This document shows positions 31,290 through 40,184 of a stretch of DNA of 48,291 bases, piece after piece; within the stretch, counting starts at the first letter, position 1, and each line of letters starts with the position of its first letter. The position numbers and the translations under genes are program-made. Below the pieces are notes generated by a model, which was not told the origin of the DNA, did no database searches, and was given only the letters and a program-made list of their open reading frames with translations. The stretch lies in assembly GCA_017432365.1 (NCBI GenBank), contig JAFRJG010000017.1:1-48291 (forward strand), written 5' to 3'. This stretch comes from Candidatus Saccharimonadota bacterium. GTDB lineage: Bacteria > Patescibacteriota > Saccharimonadia > Saccharimonadales > Saccharimonadaceae.

Positions 31290-33071
31290 ATGGAAAAAAT
31301 CAAGGAAGTTGTTGAGAAGGTCGTTAAGCGGGTTTTTGAGGTTGAAATTGAGGCGGGAGTTGAACGGACACCGGAGGGGATTGAGGCGGATTTTGCAACG
31401 AACGTGGCAATGAAATTGGCGAAGGAAGTGCGACGGAATCCGAGAGAGATTGCGGAGGAAATTCGGAAGGGGGTTGAAGAGGATGGGGAACTCGAAGGGG
31501 CGAAGATTGAAGTGGTTGGTCCGGGGTTTTTGAATTTTACGTTGAATGATAAATTTTTTATTCAGGAAGTTGAAGAGTTGTTAGACGACTTTGATAAAAA
31601 AGTTAAGTCGGAGCAGTATCGGGGGAAAGTCGTTGTGACGGAGTTTTCTGACCCGAATCCGTTTAAAGTGCTACATGTGGGGCATTTATATACGTCGATA
31701 GTTGGAGAGGGTATGTCGAGGCTGATTGAGTTTGCTGGAGGGGAAGTGCATAGAACTAATTTTGGTGGCGACGTGGGGTTGCACGTTGCCAAAACTATAC
31801 ATGCATTACTCGCTTGCGGTCGACAGTTCGTTTCGTCGGACGCGAGTCGCGCCCGCCCGCCGTTGCGGGGGTCGCGCTCGCCGGACCTCGCTCGTAAGCT
31901 GCGGTACGCCGACGAGAACAAAACTGTCTCCCCGCTCGTAGCGGACATTGAGCTGCTAGCGGAGTGTTATGTGCGGGGGACTCGGTTGTATGAGGAAGAT
32001 GAGAGGGCGAGGGGGGAGATTAAGGAGTTGAATAAGAAGATTTATCAGATTGCTGAGAGGGGGGAGGGGAATGAGGAAGGGTTGAGCGAGGAAGATAAGC
32101 GGTTAGCGGAGATGTATTGGCAGGGGCGAGCGTTGTCGTATAAATATTTTGAACAGTTTTATGAGCGGATTGGGGTGAAGTTTGAGAAGTTTTATCCGGA
32201 GTCGAGCGTGGTGGAGCGAGGACGGGAGACGGTTTTACGCGAGTTAGGGAACGGAGTGTATGAGCGGAGCGAGGGAGCGGTTGTGTTTTCGGGGGAGAAG
32301 TATGGATTACATACGAGAGTGTTTATCAATCAGGAGGGGATACCAACGTATGAGACGAAAGATGTGGGGTTATTGTTGACGAAGAATGAGGATTATCACT
32401 TTGATGAGTCGGTAGTGATTACGGGGAACGATATTGTTGATTATATGAAGGTTGTGTTGAAGAGCGTGGAGCAGTATGCGCCGGAGTTGGTTAGAAAGAC
32501 GCGGCATGTAACGCATGGGAATGTGAGGTTGCCAGGGAATGAGAAGATGTCGAGTCGGAAGGGGAATTTTATTAAGGCGGTGGATATTTTAGATGATGTT
32601 TTTGAGAGAACTAAGAGTGAGATTATTGGGTTGGCGGCGATTAAGTATGCGTTTTTGAAATATCGAGTTGGGGGGGATATTGAGTTTGATGCGGAGGAGT
32701 CGGTGAGGACGGTGGGGAATAGTGGGGTGTATTTGCTATATTCGGCGGTTCGGGGGAAGAAAATCATCAATAGCGCCTTGCGCGTAGAGACGCCCGATAT
32801 ATTGGTGGGCTTGAATGAGTTCGAGCGGGAGTTGGCGAAGAAGTTTATGGAGTATCGGGGGGTGTTGAGAGAGGCGGTGGAGGGGTTGGCGCCGAATGTG
32901 GTGTGTAAATATTTGTTCGAGTTAGCGCAGGAGTTTTCTCGGTTTTATGAGCATTGCCGAGTTGTGGGGGACGAGCGAGAAGCCGAGCGAGTGAAGCTGG
33001 TGAAACTTTTTGTACAAGTGATGGAGCATGGGCTTTTCTTGCTCGGAATAACGGTACCGGAGGAGATGTAA
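31290..33071 (+). CDS. argS: Arginyl-tRNA synthetase with palindrome-encoded insert
   Basis: Class I synthetase, 593 aa from ATG 31290 (a GTG one codon earlier is open). N-terminal Add-1 domain, then DPNPFKVLHVGHLYTS (HIGH), RTNFGGDVGLHVAK, KDVGLL, KMSSRKGNF (KMSKS-like), and a C-terminal DALR anticodon-binding domain (LVKLFVQVMEHGLFLLGI). Residues ~173-217 are an Arg/Ser-rich insert from palindrome F in the catalytic domain. TATAAT (31277-31282) overlaps the end of pyrG, 7 nt before the ATG: leaderless. Confidence 0.96.
   Translation: MEKIKEVVEKVVKRVFEVEIEAGVERTPEGIEADFATNVAMKLAKEVRRNPREIAEEIRKGVEEDGELEGAKIEVVGPGFLNFTLNDKFFIQEVEELLDDFDKKVKSEQYRGKVVVTEFSDPNPFKVLHVGHLYTSIVGEGMSRLIEFAGGEVHRTNFGGDVGLHVAKTIHALLACGRQFVSSDASRARPPLRGSRSPDLARKLRYADENKTVSPLVADIELLAECYVRGTRLYEEDERARGEIKELNKKIYQIAERGEGNEEGLSEEDKRLAEMYWQGRALSYKYFEQFYERIGVKFEKFYPESSVVERGRETVLRELGNGVYERSEGAVVFSGEKYGLHTRVFINQEGIPTYETKDVGLLLTKNEDYHFDESVVITGNDIVDYMKVVLKSVEQYAPELVRKTRHVTHGNVRLPGNEKMSSRKGNFIKAVDILDDVFERTKSEIIGLAAIKYAFLKYRVGGDIEFDAEESVRTVGNSGVYLLYSAVRGKKIINSALRVETPDILVGLNEFERELAKKFMEYRGVLREAVEGLAPNVVCKYLFELAQEFSRFYEHCRVVGDEREAERVKLVKLFVQVMEHGLFLLGITVPEEM
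31808..31940. repeat. Palindromic element F inside argS
   Basis: About 133 bp. GACAGTTCGTTTCGTCGG on the left and CCGACGAGAACAAAACTGTC on the right; inner GCGAGTCGCGCCCGCC with GGGGGTCGCGCTCGC; centre CCCGCCGTTGCGGG, similar to element D. Confidence 0.8.
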
Positions 33072-33072
33072 G

Positions 33073-33597
33073 ATGAAAAAAGCGAGTTTGCTTTGGGTTG
33101 ACCTTGAGATGACGGGCTTGAGTCCGGAAAAAGACCGGATTTTAGAAGTGGCGGCGGTGGCGACGGGGTGGGATTTGGAGCCGTTAGGCGAGTATCGGGG
33201 GGTAGTGAAGGTTGATGAGGAGTTGATTCGAGAGAGGATGGTCGGGGAGTTTTGGGAGAAGAATTGGAAGGCGCGAGACGGGCTGATTGTGCAGAACGAG
33301 CAAGGGAAGCCGATTGAGGAGATCGAGGCGGAGCTTTGCAAATTTTTGGACAAAAGGTTTAAGAAAGAGATTTATCTTGCGGGTAATTCGATTCATCAAG
33401 ACCGGAAATTTATTGAACGCGAAATGCCGAAGTTAAATCGGAGGTTACATTATCGGATGTTAGATGTGTCGGCGTGGAAGGTGTATTTTGAGAATGCGTT
33501 GAGTAAAAAGTTTATGAAGCCGGAAGAGCATCGTGCGATGTCGGATATTCTCGGAAGTATTGATGAACTAAAGTTTTATTTAGGATTTATAAAATGA
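33073..33597 (+). CDS. orn: Oligoribonuclease
   Basis: 3'-5' exonuclease of 174 aa that degrades short RNA oligomers left by other RNases. DEDDh motifs: LLWVDLEMTGL, AGNSIHQDRKFIEREMP, YRMLDVSAWK and EEHRAMSDILGSIDELKFY. It follows argS by 1 bp and has GGAG before the ATG, so an argS-orn-33594 operon is likely. Confidence 0.96.
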   Translation: MKKASLLWVDLEMTGLSPEKDRILEVAAVATGWDLEPLGEYRGVVKVDEELIRERMVGEFWEKNWKARDGLIVQNEQGKPIEEIEAELCKFLDKRFKKEIYLAGNSIHQDRKFIEREMPKLNRRLHYRMLDVSAWKVYFENALSKKFMKPEEHRAMSDILGSIDELKFYLGFIK

Positions 33598-33839
33598 AAC
33601 GAAAAATCAAAAAAGTGAACGGGAGGGCGTACTTGGTGGAGAATGAGAAGACGATTGAGGTGCGGACGGATGAGAGACTAGGGAAGCTGCTCAGAGAGAA
33701 GTATGAGAGCGTGATGGAGAGTCGATATTTTGGGAAGGGGGGGATTGAGATTGTGAGAGCAGGGAAGCAACTGAGCGAGAGCGAGATTGAAGATTTGATT
33801 CGATTAAGCCGTGATTTGACAGAGGTGTTAGAAGATTAG
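33594..33839 (+). CDS. Small unknown protein after orn
   Basis: 81 aa, basic then acidic, not recognised. N-terminal strands (KKVNGRAYLVENEKTIEVRT) and C-terminal helices (SESEIEDLIRLSRDLTEVLED). The ATG overlaps the orn stop (ATGA), so it is translationally coupled. Confidence 0.65.
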   Translation: MKRKIKKVNGRAYLVENEKTIEVRTDERLGKLLREKYESVMESRYFGKGGIEIVRAGKQLSESEIEDLIRLSRDLTEVLED

Positions 33840-33848
33840 AGTACGAAG

Positions 33849-35549
33849 ATGATGGTGGTTGTATTAAGTTTGTTTTATGCGACCTGTATGGTTGTAGGAA
33901 CTTCGTTTTGGCTGAGTGAGGGGTTTGAGCTGATTGAGAAGCATTGGGTGTTAAGTTTAGCGATATGGGGCGGGTTGGTTTGTTTGAACATGAGAGTGTT
34001 GAAGAAACTTTTTGATTGGCTAAGCAGAGGAGCGAAGCGGAAAGGAAGAAAGAAAGCGGAGAGGAAGGGAAAGACGTTGGCGGGTTCAGCGTGGGCGGAT
34101 TTGAGGCGGACGAAAGCGTTTGAGAAGTTCAGAGAGAAGCCGTTTTGGGTGAGTTTGATTGTGATGGCAGTGTGTTGGTTGCCGTATGTGGTGGCGTTCT
34201 ATCCGGCGATTTTGTCGCCAGACCCGAGTAATCAGATTAGGCAGTTTTTCGGGATTTGGAATGATTATTATGAGTATGTAGTGATGATTCCAGACGGGGC
34301 GTCGATAACGAACCATCATCCGGTTTTACATACGATATTGTTGGGCGGAGCGGCGAAGCTCGGGGTGATGATGGGGAATGTGAACGTTGGATTGTTTTTA
34401 TATAGCTGTTGTCAAGTGGCGATTTTGGCGGCGACGTTAGCGTGGACGATTGAGTTTTTGAGGCGGGAGGGAGCAGGAGATAAATATACATTCTTAATGT
34501 TGGCAGTATATAGTTTCGTGCCGATGTTTCCGTTGTACGGGATGTCGGTCGTAAAAGATACGATTTTTGGATGTTTGGTGATTTTATATACTGTTGAGCT
34601 ATATAAGATGGTGAAGGAGACGAAGATTGAGAAAAGGGCGGGGTGGAGAATGGTTGGGGTGATGATTTTAATGATGCTGTTTCGGCATAACGGGATTCAT
34701 GTGATTTTATTGTCGTTACCATGGTTGTTGATAGGGAAGAGGGGGAGACGATATCGACTGAGCGTGGCGGCGATTTTAGTGGGGGTGGTAGGATTTTGGG
34801 GAGTGTACAATAAAGTGGTGTTGCCTTATTTTAAAGTGACACCAGGAAGTGTGAGAGAAAAATTGTCGATTCCGTTTCAGCAGACGGCGAGGTATGTAAA
34901 GAAGCATGAGGAAGAAATGACGACAGAGGAGAAGGAGGCGATTGACAAGGTCTTAGGGATAGAGACGTTGGCGGAGAGATATAAAGGGAATATTTCCGAC
35001 CCGGTTAAGAACGGATTTAATAAGTATGCGACGGAAGAGGATTTAAAAAGATATTGGGAGGTTTGGGGAGAGGAGTTATTGAAAGACCCGAAAACGTATA
35101 TTGAAGCGACGGTTGAGAATACGTATGGGTATATTTATCCGTTAAAGACGAATTGGTATGTGTACGGGGAGTTTGATGAACGGTTGAACGATAGTGGAAT
35201 AGATTATCATTATAATGATTGGTCGAGAAAGATGAGAGAGGGGCTGTTGTCGTTTGGGCAGACGTTTTTGTATCTCCCGGTTGTGGGGCTATTGTCGAAT
35301 ATTGGGGCGAATGTGTGGCTGGTAGGGTTGATGGTGGGGTATTTAGGATATAAGAAGAAGTATCGGGAGATGATTTTCTTGACGCCGGCATTAGCATTGG
35401 TTTTGGTCTGTGTTGCGTCGCCTGTGAATTGTTATTTTAGATATGCGTTGCCGTTTGTGTTTGCGTCGATGTTGAACTTTGGGTTGTTCTGGAAAGAAGT
35501 GATGAGAGAGGGGTGGCGAGAATCGAGAAAGGAAAAGGAGAAAAAATAA
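33849..35549 (+). CDS. Multi-spanning membrane protein, DUF6020/GT-C like
   Basis: Membrane protein of 566 aa with about ten to twelve hydrophobic helices. After two N-terminal helices and a very basic loop comes an outside loop with DPSNQIRQFFG and later TNHHPVLHTILLGG, the pattern I associate with DUF6020 proteins; the acidic residue in the first outside loop is what GT-C glycosyltransferases use with polyprenyl-phosphate sugars. A large outside region (residues ~330-460) with YATEEDLKRYWEVWG and NTYGYIYPL precedes the last helices. A role in envelope glycan assembly is inferred. Confidence 0.7.
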   Translation: MMVVVLSLFYATCMVVGTSFWLSEGFELIEKHWVLSLAIWGGLVCLNMRVLKKLFDWLSRGAKRKGRKKAERKGKTLAGSAWADLRRTKAFEKFREKPFWVSLIVMAVCWLPYVVAFYPAILSPDPSNQIRQFFGIWNDYYEYVVMIPDGASITNHHPVLHTILLGGAAKLGVMMGNVNVGLFLYSCCQVAILAATLAWTIEFLRREGAGDKYTFLMLAVYSFVPMFPLYGMSVVKDTIFGCLVILYTVELYKMVKETKIEKRAGWRMVGVMILMMLFRHNGIHVILLSLPWLLIGKRGRRYRLSVAAILVGVVGFWGVYNKVVLPYFKVTPGSVREKLSIPFQQTARYVKKHEEEMTTEEKEAIDKVLGIETLAERYKGNISDPVKNGFNKYATEEDLKRYWEVWGEELLKDPKTYIEATVENTYGYIYPLKTNWYVYGEFDERLNDSGIDYHYNDWSRKMREGLLSFGQTFLYLPVVGLLSNIGANVWLVGLMVGYLGYKKKYREMIFLTPALALVLVCVASPVNCYFRYALPFVFASMLNFGLFWKEVMREGWRESRKEKEKK

Positions 35550-35571
35550 GCCCCGAAGGGCTTATTTTTTT
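35546..35571. terminator. Bidirectional terminator
   Basis: ATAAGCCC-cgaa-GGGCTTAT followed by T6; it contains the stop codon of the upstream gene and separates it from mscL. A's before the stem allow use from the other side. Confidence 0.88.
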
Positions 35572-35578
35572 GAGATGG

Positions 35579-36046
35579 TTATTTTTTCTTGGCGAGAAGG
35601 TCGCGGATTTCCTTGAGGACGGCGGTTTGGTCGTCTTCAGCCTTGGCTGCCTTTTTATCTTCGACAGGGGCGGGTTCAGCTTTCTTTTTCATGTTGTTGA
35701 GCGTGCGGACGATGAGGAAGATGACGAAGGCGATGATGAGGAAGTTGATTAAGGCCTGAATGAAGTTACCGTAGTTAATCGTGGCGGGTTCGATTCCGGA
35801 GACGTAAGCGGGAATAGTGATTTTTAAGTTGGTAAAGTCGAAGCCACCGATAATCATGGAGATGACGGGCATGACGACGTCGTTGACGAGGGAATTGACA
35901 ATCGACGTGAACGCGCCGCCGACGATAATACCGACAGCGAGGTCAACGACGGAGCCGCGGTTGATGAACTCCTTAAATTCTTTGATGACTTTTGGTTCTT
36001 TTTTCTTTAAGTTGTCAAGGTTTTTAGAGATATCTGTGGTTTTCAT
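35579..36046 (-). CDS. mscL: Large-conductance mechanosensitive channel MscL
   Basis: 155 aa. Opens under membrane tension to release solutes in osmotic downshock. KEFKEFINRGSVVDLAVGIIVGGAF is split over the N-terminal helix and TM1; VNDVVMPVISMIIGG closes TM1; TM2 is FIQALINFLIIAFVIFLIVR; then a charged C-terminal bundle (ETRDLLAKKK-like end, EIRDLLAKKK). -10 TATAAT (36053-36058) is 6 nt before the ATG. Confidence 0.96.
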   Translation of the reverse strand: MKTTDISKNLDNLKKKEPKVIKEFKEFINRGSVVDLAVGIIVGGAFTSIVNSLVNDVVMPVISMIIGGFDFTNLKITIPAYVSGIEPATINYGNFIQALINFLIIAFVIFLIVRTLNNMKKKAEPAPVEDKKAAKAEDDQTAVLKEIRDLLAKKK

Positions 36047-36063
36047 GAGGAGATTATATCATT

Positions 36064-36666
36064 TTATTCGGAATAAGACGAGAAGGTTTCGTAAAGCTGA
36101 GCCAGGGAAGTGTATGAGGAGGAGAGATAGTCACGAGTAGGAGAGTCGGAGACGCTTTCGAGAGCCGCTTCTTCTGCGAGGCTGAGTCGGGAGATTTGGT
36201 AAGCGATTTCAGAGGCGTAGGCGCGCTCGAGAAGACCGTTCAGGCGGGCGGATTCGAGTTTTTCGGTCGCCTTTTGGAAGGCGGAAGTTTCGTTAGCGGA
36301 GATGGTGGGCTTTTTGATTTTATAGGTTTCGGCGAGGGTCGAGGAAGTCCGAGAGGAGAGGTCGGTTAAGATTGTATCGAGGGTTGTGCCGGCGGCGCGA
36401 AGGGAGGGGGAACTGATTTTGGAATTGTAAGTCGAGACAACGGTTTCTAAAGAGGAGGCGCGAGCATAGACGAGGGAGAGGTCGGCGGACGGGTTAGCGG
36501 GTTCGGGGGTCAACATGGGGACGAGAACGGCAGTAGCGACGGCGACAATGACGGCGCCAAGGAGAGAGAAAAGAACGATTTTCATCTTTTTATCGAAGAA
36601 GGGGAGAGCGGGCTTTTTTTGAGCGGAGGTCGGGGAAATCGAGTTTAAGTATTCTAAGTCGTTCAT
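36064..36666 (-). CDS. Single-helix unknown protein, divergent from dnaG
   Basis: 200 aa from ATG 36666, chosen because TATAAT (36673-36678) is 6 nt upstream; longer frames would run through the dnaG promoter. A polar N-terminus of ~28 residues, one membrane helix (IVLFSLLGAVIVAVATAVLV), then an extracellular alpha-helical domain rich in Ser/Ala/Leu/Glu (SLVYARASSLETVVSTYNS). Not recognised. Similar in design to the protein at 45417. Confidence 0.7.
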   Translation of the reverse strand: MNDLEYLNSISPTSAQKKPALPFFDKKMKIVLFSLLGAVIVAVATAVLVPMLTPEPANPSADLSLVYARASSLETVVSTYNSKISSPSLRAAGTTLDTILTDLSSRTSSTLAETYKIKKPTISANETSAFQKATEKLESARLNGLLERAYASEIAYQISRLSLAEEAALESVSDSPTRDYLSSSYTSLAQLYETFSSYSE

Positions 36667-36742
36667 GGTTTTATTATACACGAAAAGGGAAGAAATGAGA
36701 AAAAAAAGAGGGAGACTAGGGGTAGCGTGATATACTGGAGGT

Positions 36743-38383
36743 ATGAATGACGCGAAGGAGGAGATTAAGGCGAGGTTACCGGTTGAAGACGTGATAGCGC
36801 AGTATATTGAGTTGAAGCGGGCGGGGCGGACGCTCAAGGGGCGGTCGCCTTGGGGAGTAGATAAGACACCGAGCTTTATGGTGAGTCCAGAGAAGGGGAT
36901 TTGGCATGATTTTTCCGCGAACAAGGGCGGAGATATTTTTACGTTTGTGATGGAAGTGGAGGGGATTAGTTTCAAGGAGGCGCTGGAGAAGTTGGCGGCG
37001 CAGGCGGGGGTTGATATGACGAAATATCGAGGCGGGGACGGGCAGATGGCGAAGCGGAAGGCACGGGCGAGGGAGGCGCTCGAACTAGCGACGAAGTTTT
37101 ATCAGTTTTGTTTATCGAAGAACAAGCGGGTGGCGGAGTATGTGTTTTATCAACGGAACATGAATCGGGGGACGATTGAGGAGTTTCGGATTGGGTATAG
37201 CCCGGCAGATGGGCAGAGTTTGAAGAGGTTTTTGAAGAGTCGGGGGTTTTCTGAGCAAGAGATGAATGATGCGGGGTTATTGAACCGGTTTGCTGGAGAT
37301 ATGTTTAGGGGAAGGATGATGGTGCCGTTTATTGAGTCTTCGGCGTCGGGGGGAGTGATTGGTTATACGGCAAGGGTGTTAGATAAGAGCGAGCCGAAGT
37401 ATCTGAATACGCCGGAGACGATTTTGTTTAATAAGTCGCGGTTTATTTTTGGGCTGGCGCAGGCGAAAGAGGCGATTCGACGAGAGGGGTTTGTGGTGAT
37501 TGTGGAGGGGAATATGGACGTGATTTCTAGTCATCAGGCGGGGGTTCGAGGGGCGGTCGCGACGAGTGGGACGGCGATGACGGAGCAACATTTGAAGATT
37601 TTAGCGAGATTAACGAACGATATACGATTGGCGTACGACGGGGACGAGGCGGGGGTTAAGGCGACAGAGCGGGCAATAAAGATGGCGGGAGACCTCGGGA
37701 TAAATCTGACGGTAATTTCTGACTATCAAGGGGCGAAGGACCCAGATGAGCTGATTCAGAGGGGGGCGGAGCTGTGGCAGAAGGCGGTTGAGGAGCGGAA
37801 GCCGGCGGTGGAATGGCTGTTAGATAAATATGAGGAGAAGCTTGACCTCAATTCGGGGTTCGGGAAGCGGGAGTATTCGGACATGGCGCTCAAGTTGCTT
37901 GAGAATGTGAAAGATAAGATTGAGCGGGCGCACTATGAGGAAGTGGTGGCGCGGAGATTAGGGGTGCTTAGGGAGGACTTACGGGGGAAGGAAGAAGATT
38001 TAGAGCGGAAAATGGAGGAGCGACCGAAACGGAGGTTAAAGAAGGCAAAGACGGAAGTTAGAGGAGAGACGTTGAAGAAGTTGGAAGATAATATCTTAGC
38101 GTTGGCGGTATATGGAGGGGTTGAGGCGCCGAGCGAGGTCGAGATTCCGGAAGAGGAGACGAGGCTCGAGGAGCTGGAACTGATATTTGACAGTCAATAT
38201 AAAACATGGGGAAAAGAAGCGATAAAAGCGGAAATGGGAGGGTTGACGGAACGGCTACGAGATGAGCTGGCTAAAAATGAGATTGGAAAATTGCAAGCGG
38301 AGTTAGAGAGCGAAGGGATTGATGCGGAGCGAGAGAAGGAAATTTTGCGGAGAATCACAGAGTTGCAAAAAAATAAAAATTAA
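36743..38383 (+). CDS. dnaG: DNA primase DnaG lacking zinc ligands
   Basis: Makes RNA primers for replication. 546 aa. The N-terminal zinc-binding domain is present in shape ([38 protein letters not shown]) but the usual ligands C-P-x-H and C-x-x-C are replaced by SPWG and HDFSAN. Catalytic TOPRIM core: [32 protein letters not shown]; the RNA-polymerase fold start EEFRIGYSP and a charged C-terminal helicase-binding region follow. TATACT (36731-36736, extended) is 6 nt before the ATG. Followed by rpoD as in many bacteria. Confidence 0.95.
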   Translation: MNDAKEEIKARLPVEDVIAQYIELKRAGRTLKGRSPWGVDKTPSFMVSPEKGIWHDFSANKGGDIFTFVMEVEGISFKEALEKLAAQAGVDMTKYRGGDGQMAKRKARAREALELATKFYQFCLSKNKRVAEYVFYQRNMNRGTIEEFRIGYSPADGQSLKRFLKSRGFSEQEMNDAGLLNRFAGDMFRGRMMVPFIESSASGGVIGYTARVLDKSEPKYLNTPETILFNKSRFIFGLAQAKEAIRREGFVVIVEGNMDVISSHQAGVRGAVATSGTAMTEQHLKILARLTNDIRLAYDGDEAGVKATERAIKMAGDLGINLTVISDYQGAKDPDELIQRGAELWQKAVEERKPAVEWLLDKYEEKLDLNSGFGKREYSDMALKLLENVKDKIERAHYEEVVARRLGVLREDLRGKEEDLERKMEERPKRRLKKAKTEVRGETLKKLEDNILALAVYGGVEAPSEVEIPEEETRLEELELIFDSQYKTWGKEAIKAEMGGLTERLRDELAKNEIGKLQAELESEGIDAEREKEILRRITELQKNKN

Positions 38384-38399
38384 CATAAAATCGAGGGTA

Positions 38400-39356
38400 A
38401 TGGATTTAGAAAAAGACGAGATGGCTTTAGAGCCGTCCGAGCCGAACGCGCTCGACCTACAGGACGAGGAAGAGCTTTCTGATGAAGACCTAGAAATTAC
38501 GGTTGATAATGTTGATGCGTTTGCTGACGATTCAGTGCGGCTATATCTCCGAGAAATTGGAAAGATTCCGTTGTTATCTCCGGAAGAAGAGCAAGAATTG
38601 GCGAAGAAGATTGTGGCAGGGGATCGGAAGGCGAAAGATAAGATGGTCGAAGCGAACATGAGACTTGTTGTGTCGATTGCGAAGCGGTATTCAGGGAGGG
38701 GACTCGACTTTTTGGACTTGATTCAAGAGGGGAATACCGGGCTACTTAGGGCGGTGGAGAAATTTGACCCGGAGAAGGGGTTTAAGTTTTCGACGTATGC
38801 GACGTGGTGGATTCGTCAGGCGATTACGCGGGCGATTGCGGACCAAGCGCGGACGATTCGGATTCCGGTGCACATGGTTGAGACGATAAATAAGGTGTTG
38901 AGGACGACGCGGAAATTGACGCAAGAGTTGAACCGGGAGCCGACAACGGCGGAGATTGGGAAAGAGCTGGATATGGAGCCGGAGAAGATTGAGTATGTGA
39001 TGAGGATTAAGCAAGATATTGCGAGCCTTGACGCGAGTGTGGGGCGAGAGGGAGATGATGAAGATTCAGTCTTAGGGGATTTTGTGGAAGACGAAGAGCG
39101 AGTTTCTCCGGAGGATTCGGCGGCGACGCAGATTCTCAAGGAGCAGTTGGCGTCGATTATTTCTACGCTGTCGGATAGGGAACAGAAGATTATTAAGATG
39201 AGGTTCGGGATTGGGGGGGAGCGACCACATACGTTGGAAGAAGTTGGTACGGAGTTTTCTGTGACGCGGGAACGGATTAGGCAGATTGAGGCGAAGGCGT
39301 TGTCGAAGTTGAGGAAGCATAAAGATACTAAAAAGCTGCATGAGTATTTAAGATAA
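38400..39356 (+). CDS. rpoD: RNA polymerase sigma factor RpoD (sigma-70)
   Basis: Housekeeping sigma factor, 318 aa, short because the region 1.1 is a brief acidic segment. Region 1.2 starts [21 protein letters not shown]; region 2 has [36 protein letters not shown] and [17 protein letters not shown]; region 3 has EPEKIEYVM; region 4 has [29 protein letters not shown] chose ATG 38400: TAAAAT is 8 nt upstream and the family start fits; an earlier frame would overlap dnaG by 60 bp. Confidence 0.97.
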   Translation: MDLEKDEMALEPSEPNALDLQDEEELSDEDLEITVDNVDAFADDSVRLYLREIGKIPLLSPEEEQELAKKIVAGDRKAKDKMVEANMRLVVSIAKRYSGRGLDFLDLIQEGNTGLLRAVEKFDPEKGFKFSTYATWWIRQAITRAIADQARTIRIPVHMVETINKVLRTTRKLTQELNREPTTAEIGKELDMEPEKIEYVMRIKQDIASLDASVGREGDDEDSVLGDFVEDEERVSPEDSAATQILKEQLASIISTLSDREQKIIKMRFGIGGERPHTLEEVGTEFSVTRERIRQIEAKALSKLRKHKDTKKLHEYLR

Positions 39357-39374
39357 GAGGGGAACGGAGAAGAT

Positions 39375-40166
39375 ATGAGAGAGGTAGTTAAGCGAGTTTT
39401 AAGAGGGGCGTTGGCGGGGTTTTTGGTCGGGACGATGATGTCCATGGGACTTGTGGGCGAGGTTTGGGCAACGCAAGCACAGGATTGTAGCAAAGCGGGA
39501 GGCACTTGGAGAGGAGAAAGTGGCTCGGAAGCGAATGGGACTTGTACGTATAAAAGTAAGACGAAAGATTGGTGTGAAAAGAATAAAGGGACGTATTATG
39601 CGCCGTCATCGTCGGACCCGATTGCGCGATGCGTCGTGAAGCATGGAACGGCGGCGAGTAGTACGGGAACGGATACAAGTTCGGGGACTGATACGAGTAC
39701 TGATACAAGCACTGGTTCTGGAACAGATACTAGTACAGGCACTAGCACAGGTACAGACACGAGTACAGGAACTGGGACTGGTACGGGTACAGGTACGGAT
39801 ACGAGTACAGGCAGTTCGACGGATGACCCGGCGACGACAGTTGAGACGAGTAATGGTTCGAAATGTGGAGATAATCAGGTCGAGACGTCGATTTTAGGGG
39901 GAGACAGCGGTTGTTATGACGTGCAGGGAGACGGGAAAGACATATTTGAGATGTTGGGGATTGTGTTAGACGTGTTGACGTATGGCGTGGGGGCGGCGGG
40001 GGTGATTGGGATTGTAATAGCGGCGATTCAGTATGCGACGGCGGCAGGGAATGAGTCGCAGATGACGAAGGCGAAGACACGGATTATTGAGGTGGTGATT
40101 GGACTGATAGCGTACGGACTGATGTATACGTTCTTGCAGTGGTTGGTGCCGGGTGGAATGTTCTAG
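39375..40166 (+). CDS. T4SS-pilin-like secreted protein with Thr/Gly/Ser/Asp repeats
   Basis: 263 aa. A signal peptide (VLRGALAGFLVGTMMSMGL, then EVWA) is followed by a Cys-containing domain (six Cys, e.g. TCTYKS, DWCEKN), a ~55-residue low-complexity segment of ST/GT/DT repeats, another Cys pair, and two C-terminal helices (LDVLTYGVGAAGVIGIVIAA and EVVIGLIAYGLMYTFLQWLV) joined by AAGNESQMTKAKTR. The last part is the pattern of VirB2/TrbC-type pilins found in CPR genomes. Located after rpoD with its own GGAG. Probably surface exposed; assembly genes are not here. Confidence 0.75.
   Translation: MREVVKRVLRGALAGFLVGTMMSMGLVGEVWATQAQDCSKAGGTWRGESGSEANGTCTYKSKTKDWCEKNKGTYYAPSSSDPIARCVVKHGTAASSTGTDTSSGTDTSTDTSTGSGTDTSTGTSTGTDTSTGTGTGTGTGTDTSTGSSTDDPATTVETSNGSKCGDNQVETSILGGDSGCYDVQGDGKDIFEMLGIVLDVLTYGVGAAGVIGIVIAAIQYATAAGNESQMTKAKTRIIEVVIGLIAYGLMYTFLQWLVPGGMF
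39655..39830 (+). repeat. Coding tandem repeat region
   Basis: Degenerate 6- and 12-bp units (ACGGGTACAGGTACG, ACAAGTACAGGC types) coding for TGTDTSTG-like repeats. Length can vary by slippage in units that keep the frame. Confidence 0.8.
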
Positions 40167-40184
40167 CTGAGGGGAAGGGCAGGA

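Noticed and set aside
39655-39830. Homopolymer-type phase switch in the T4SS-pilin-like gene
   Set aside because: The repeats are in multiples of three and lack long single-base runs, so changes would keep the frame.
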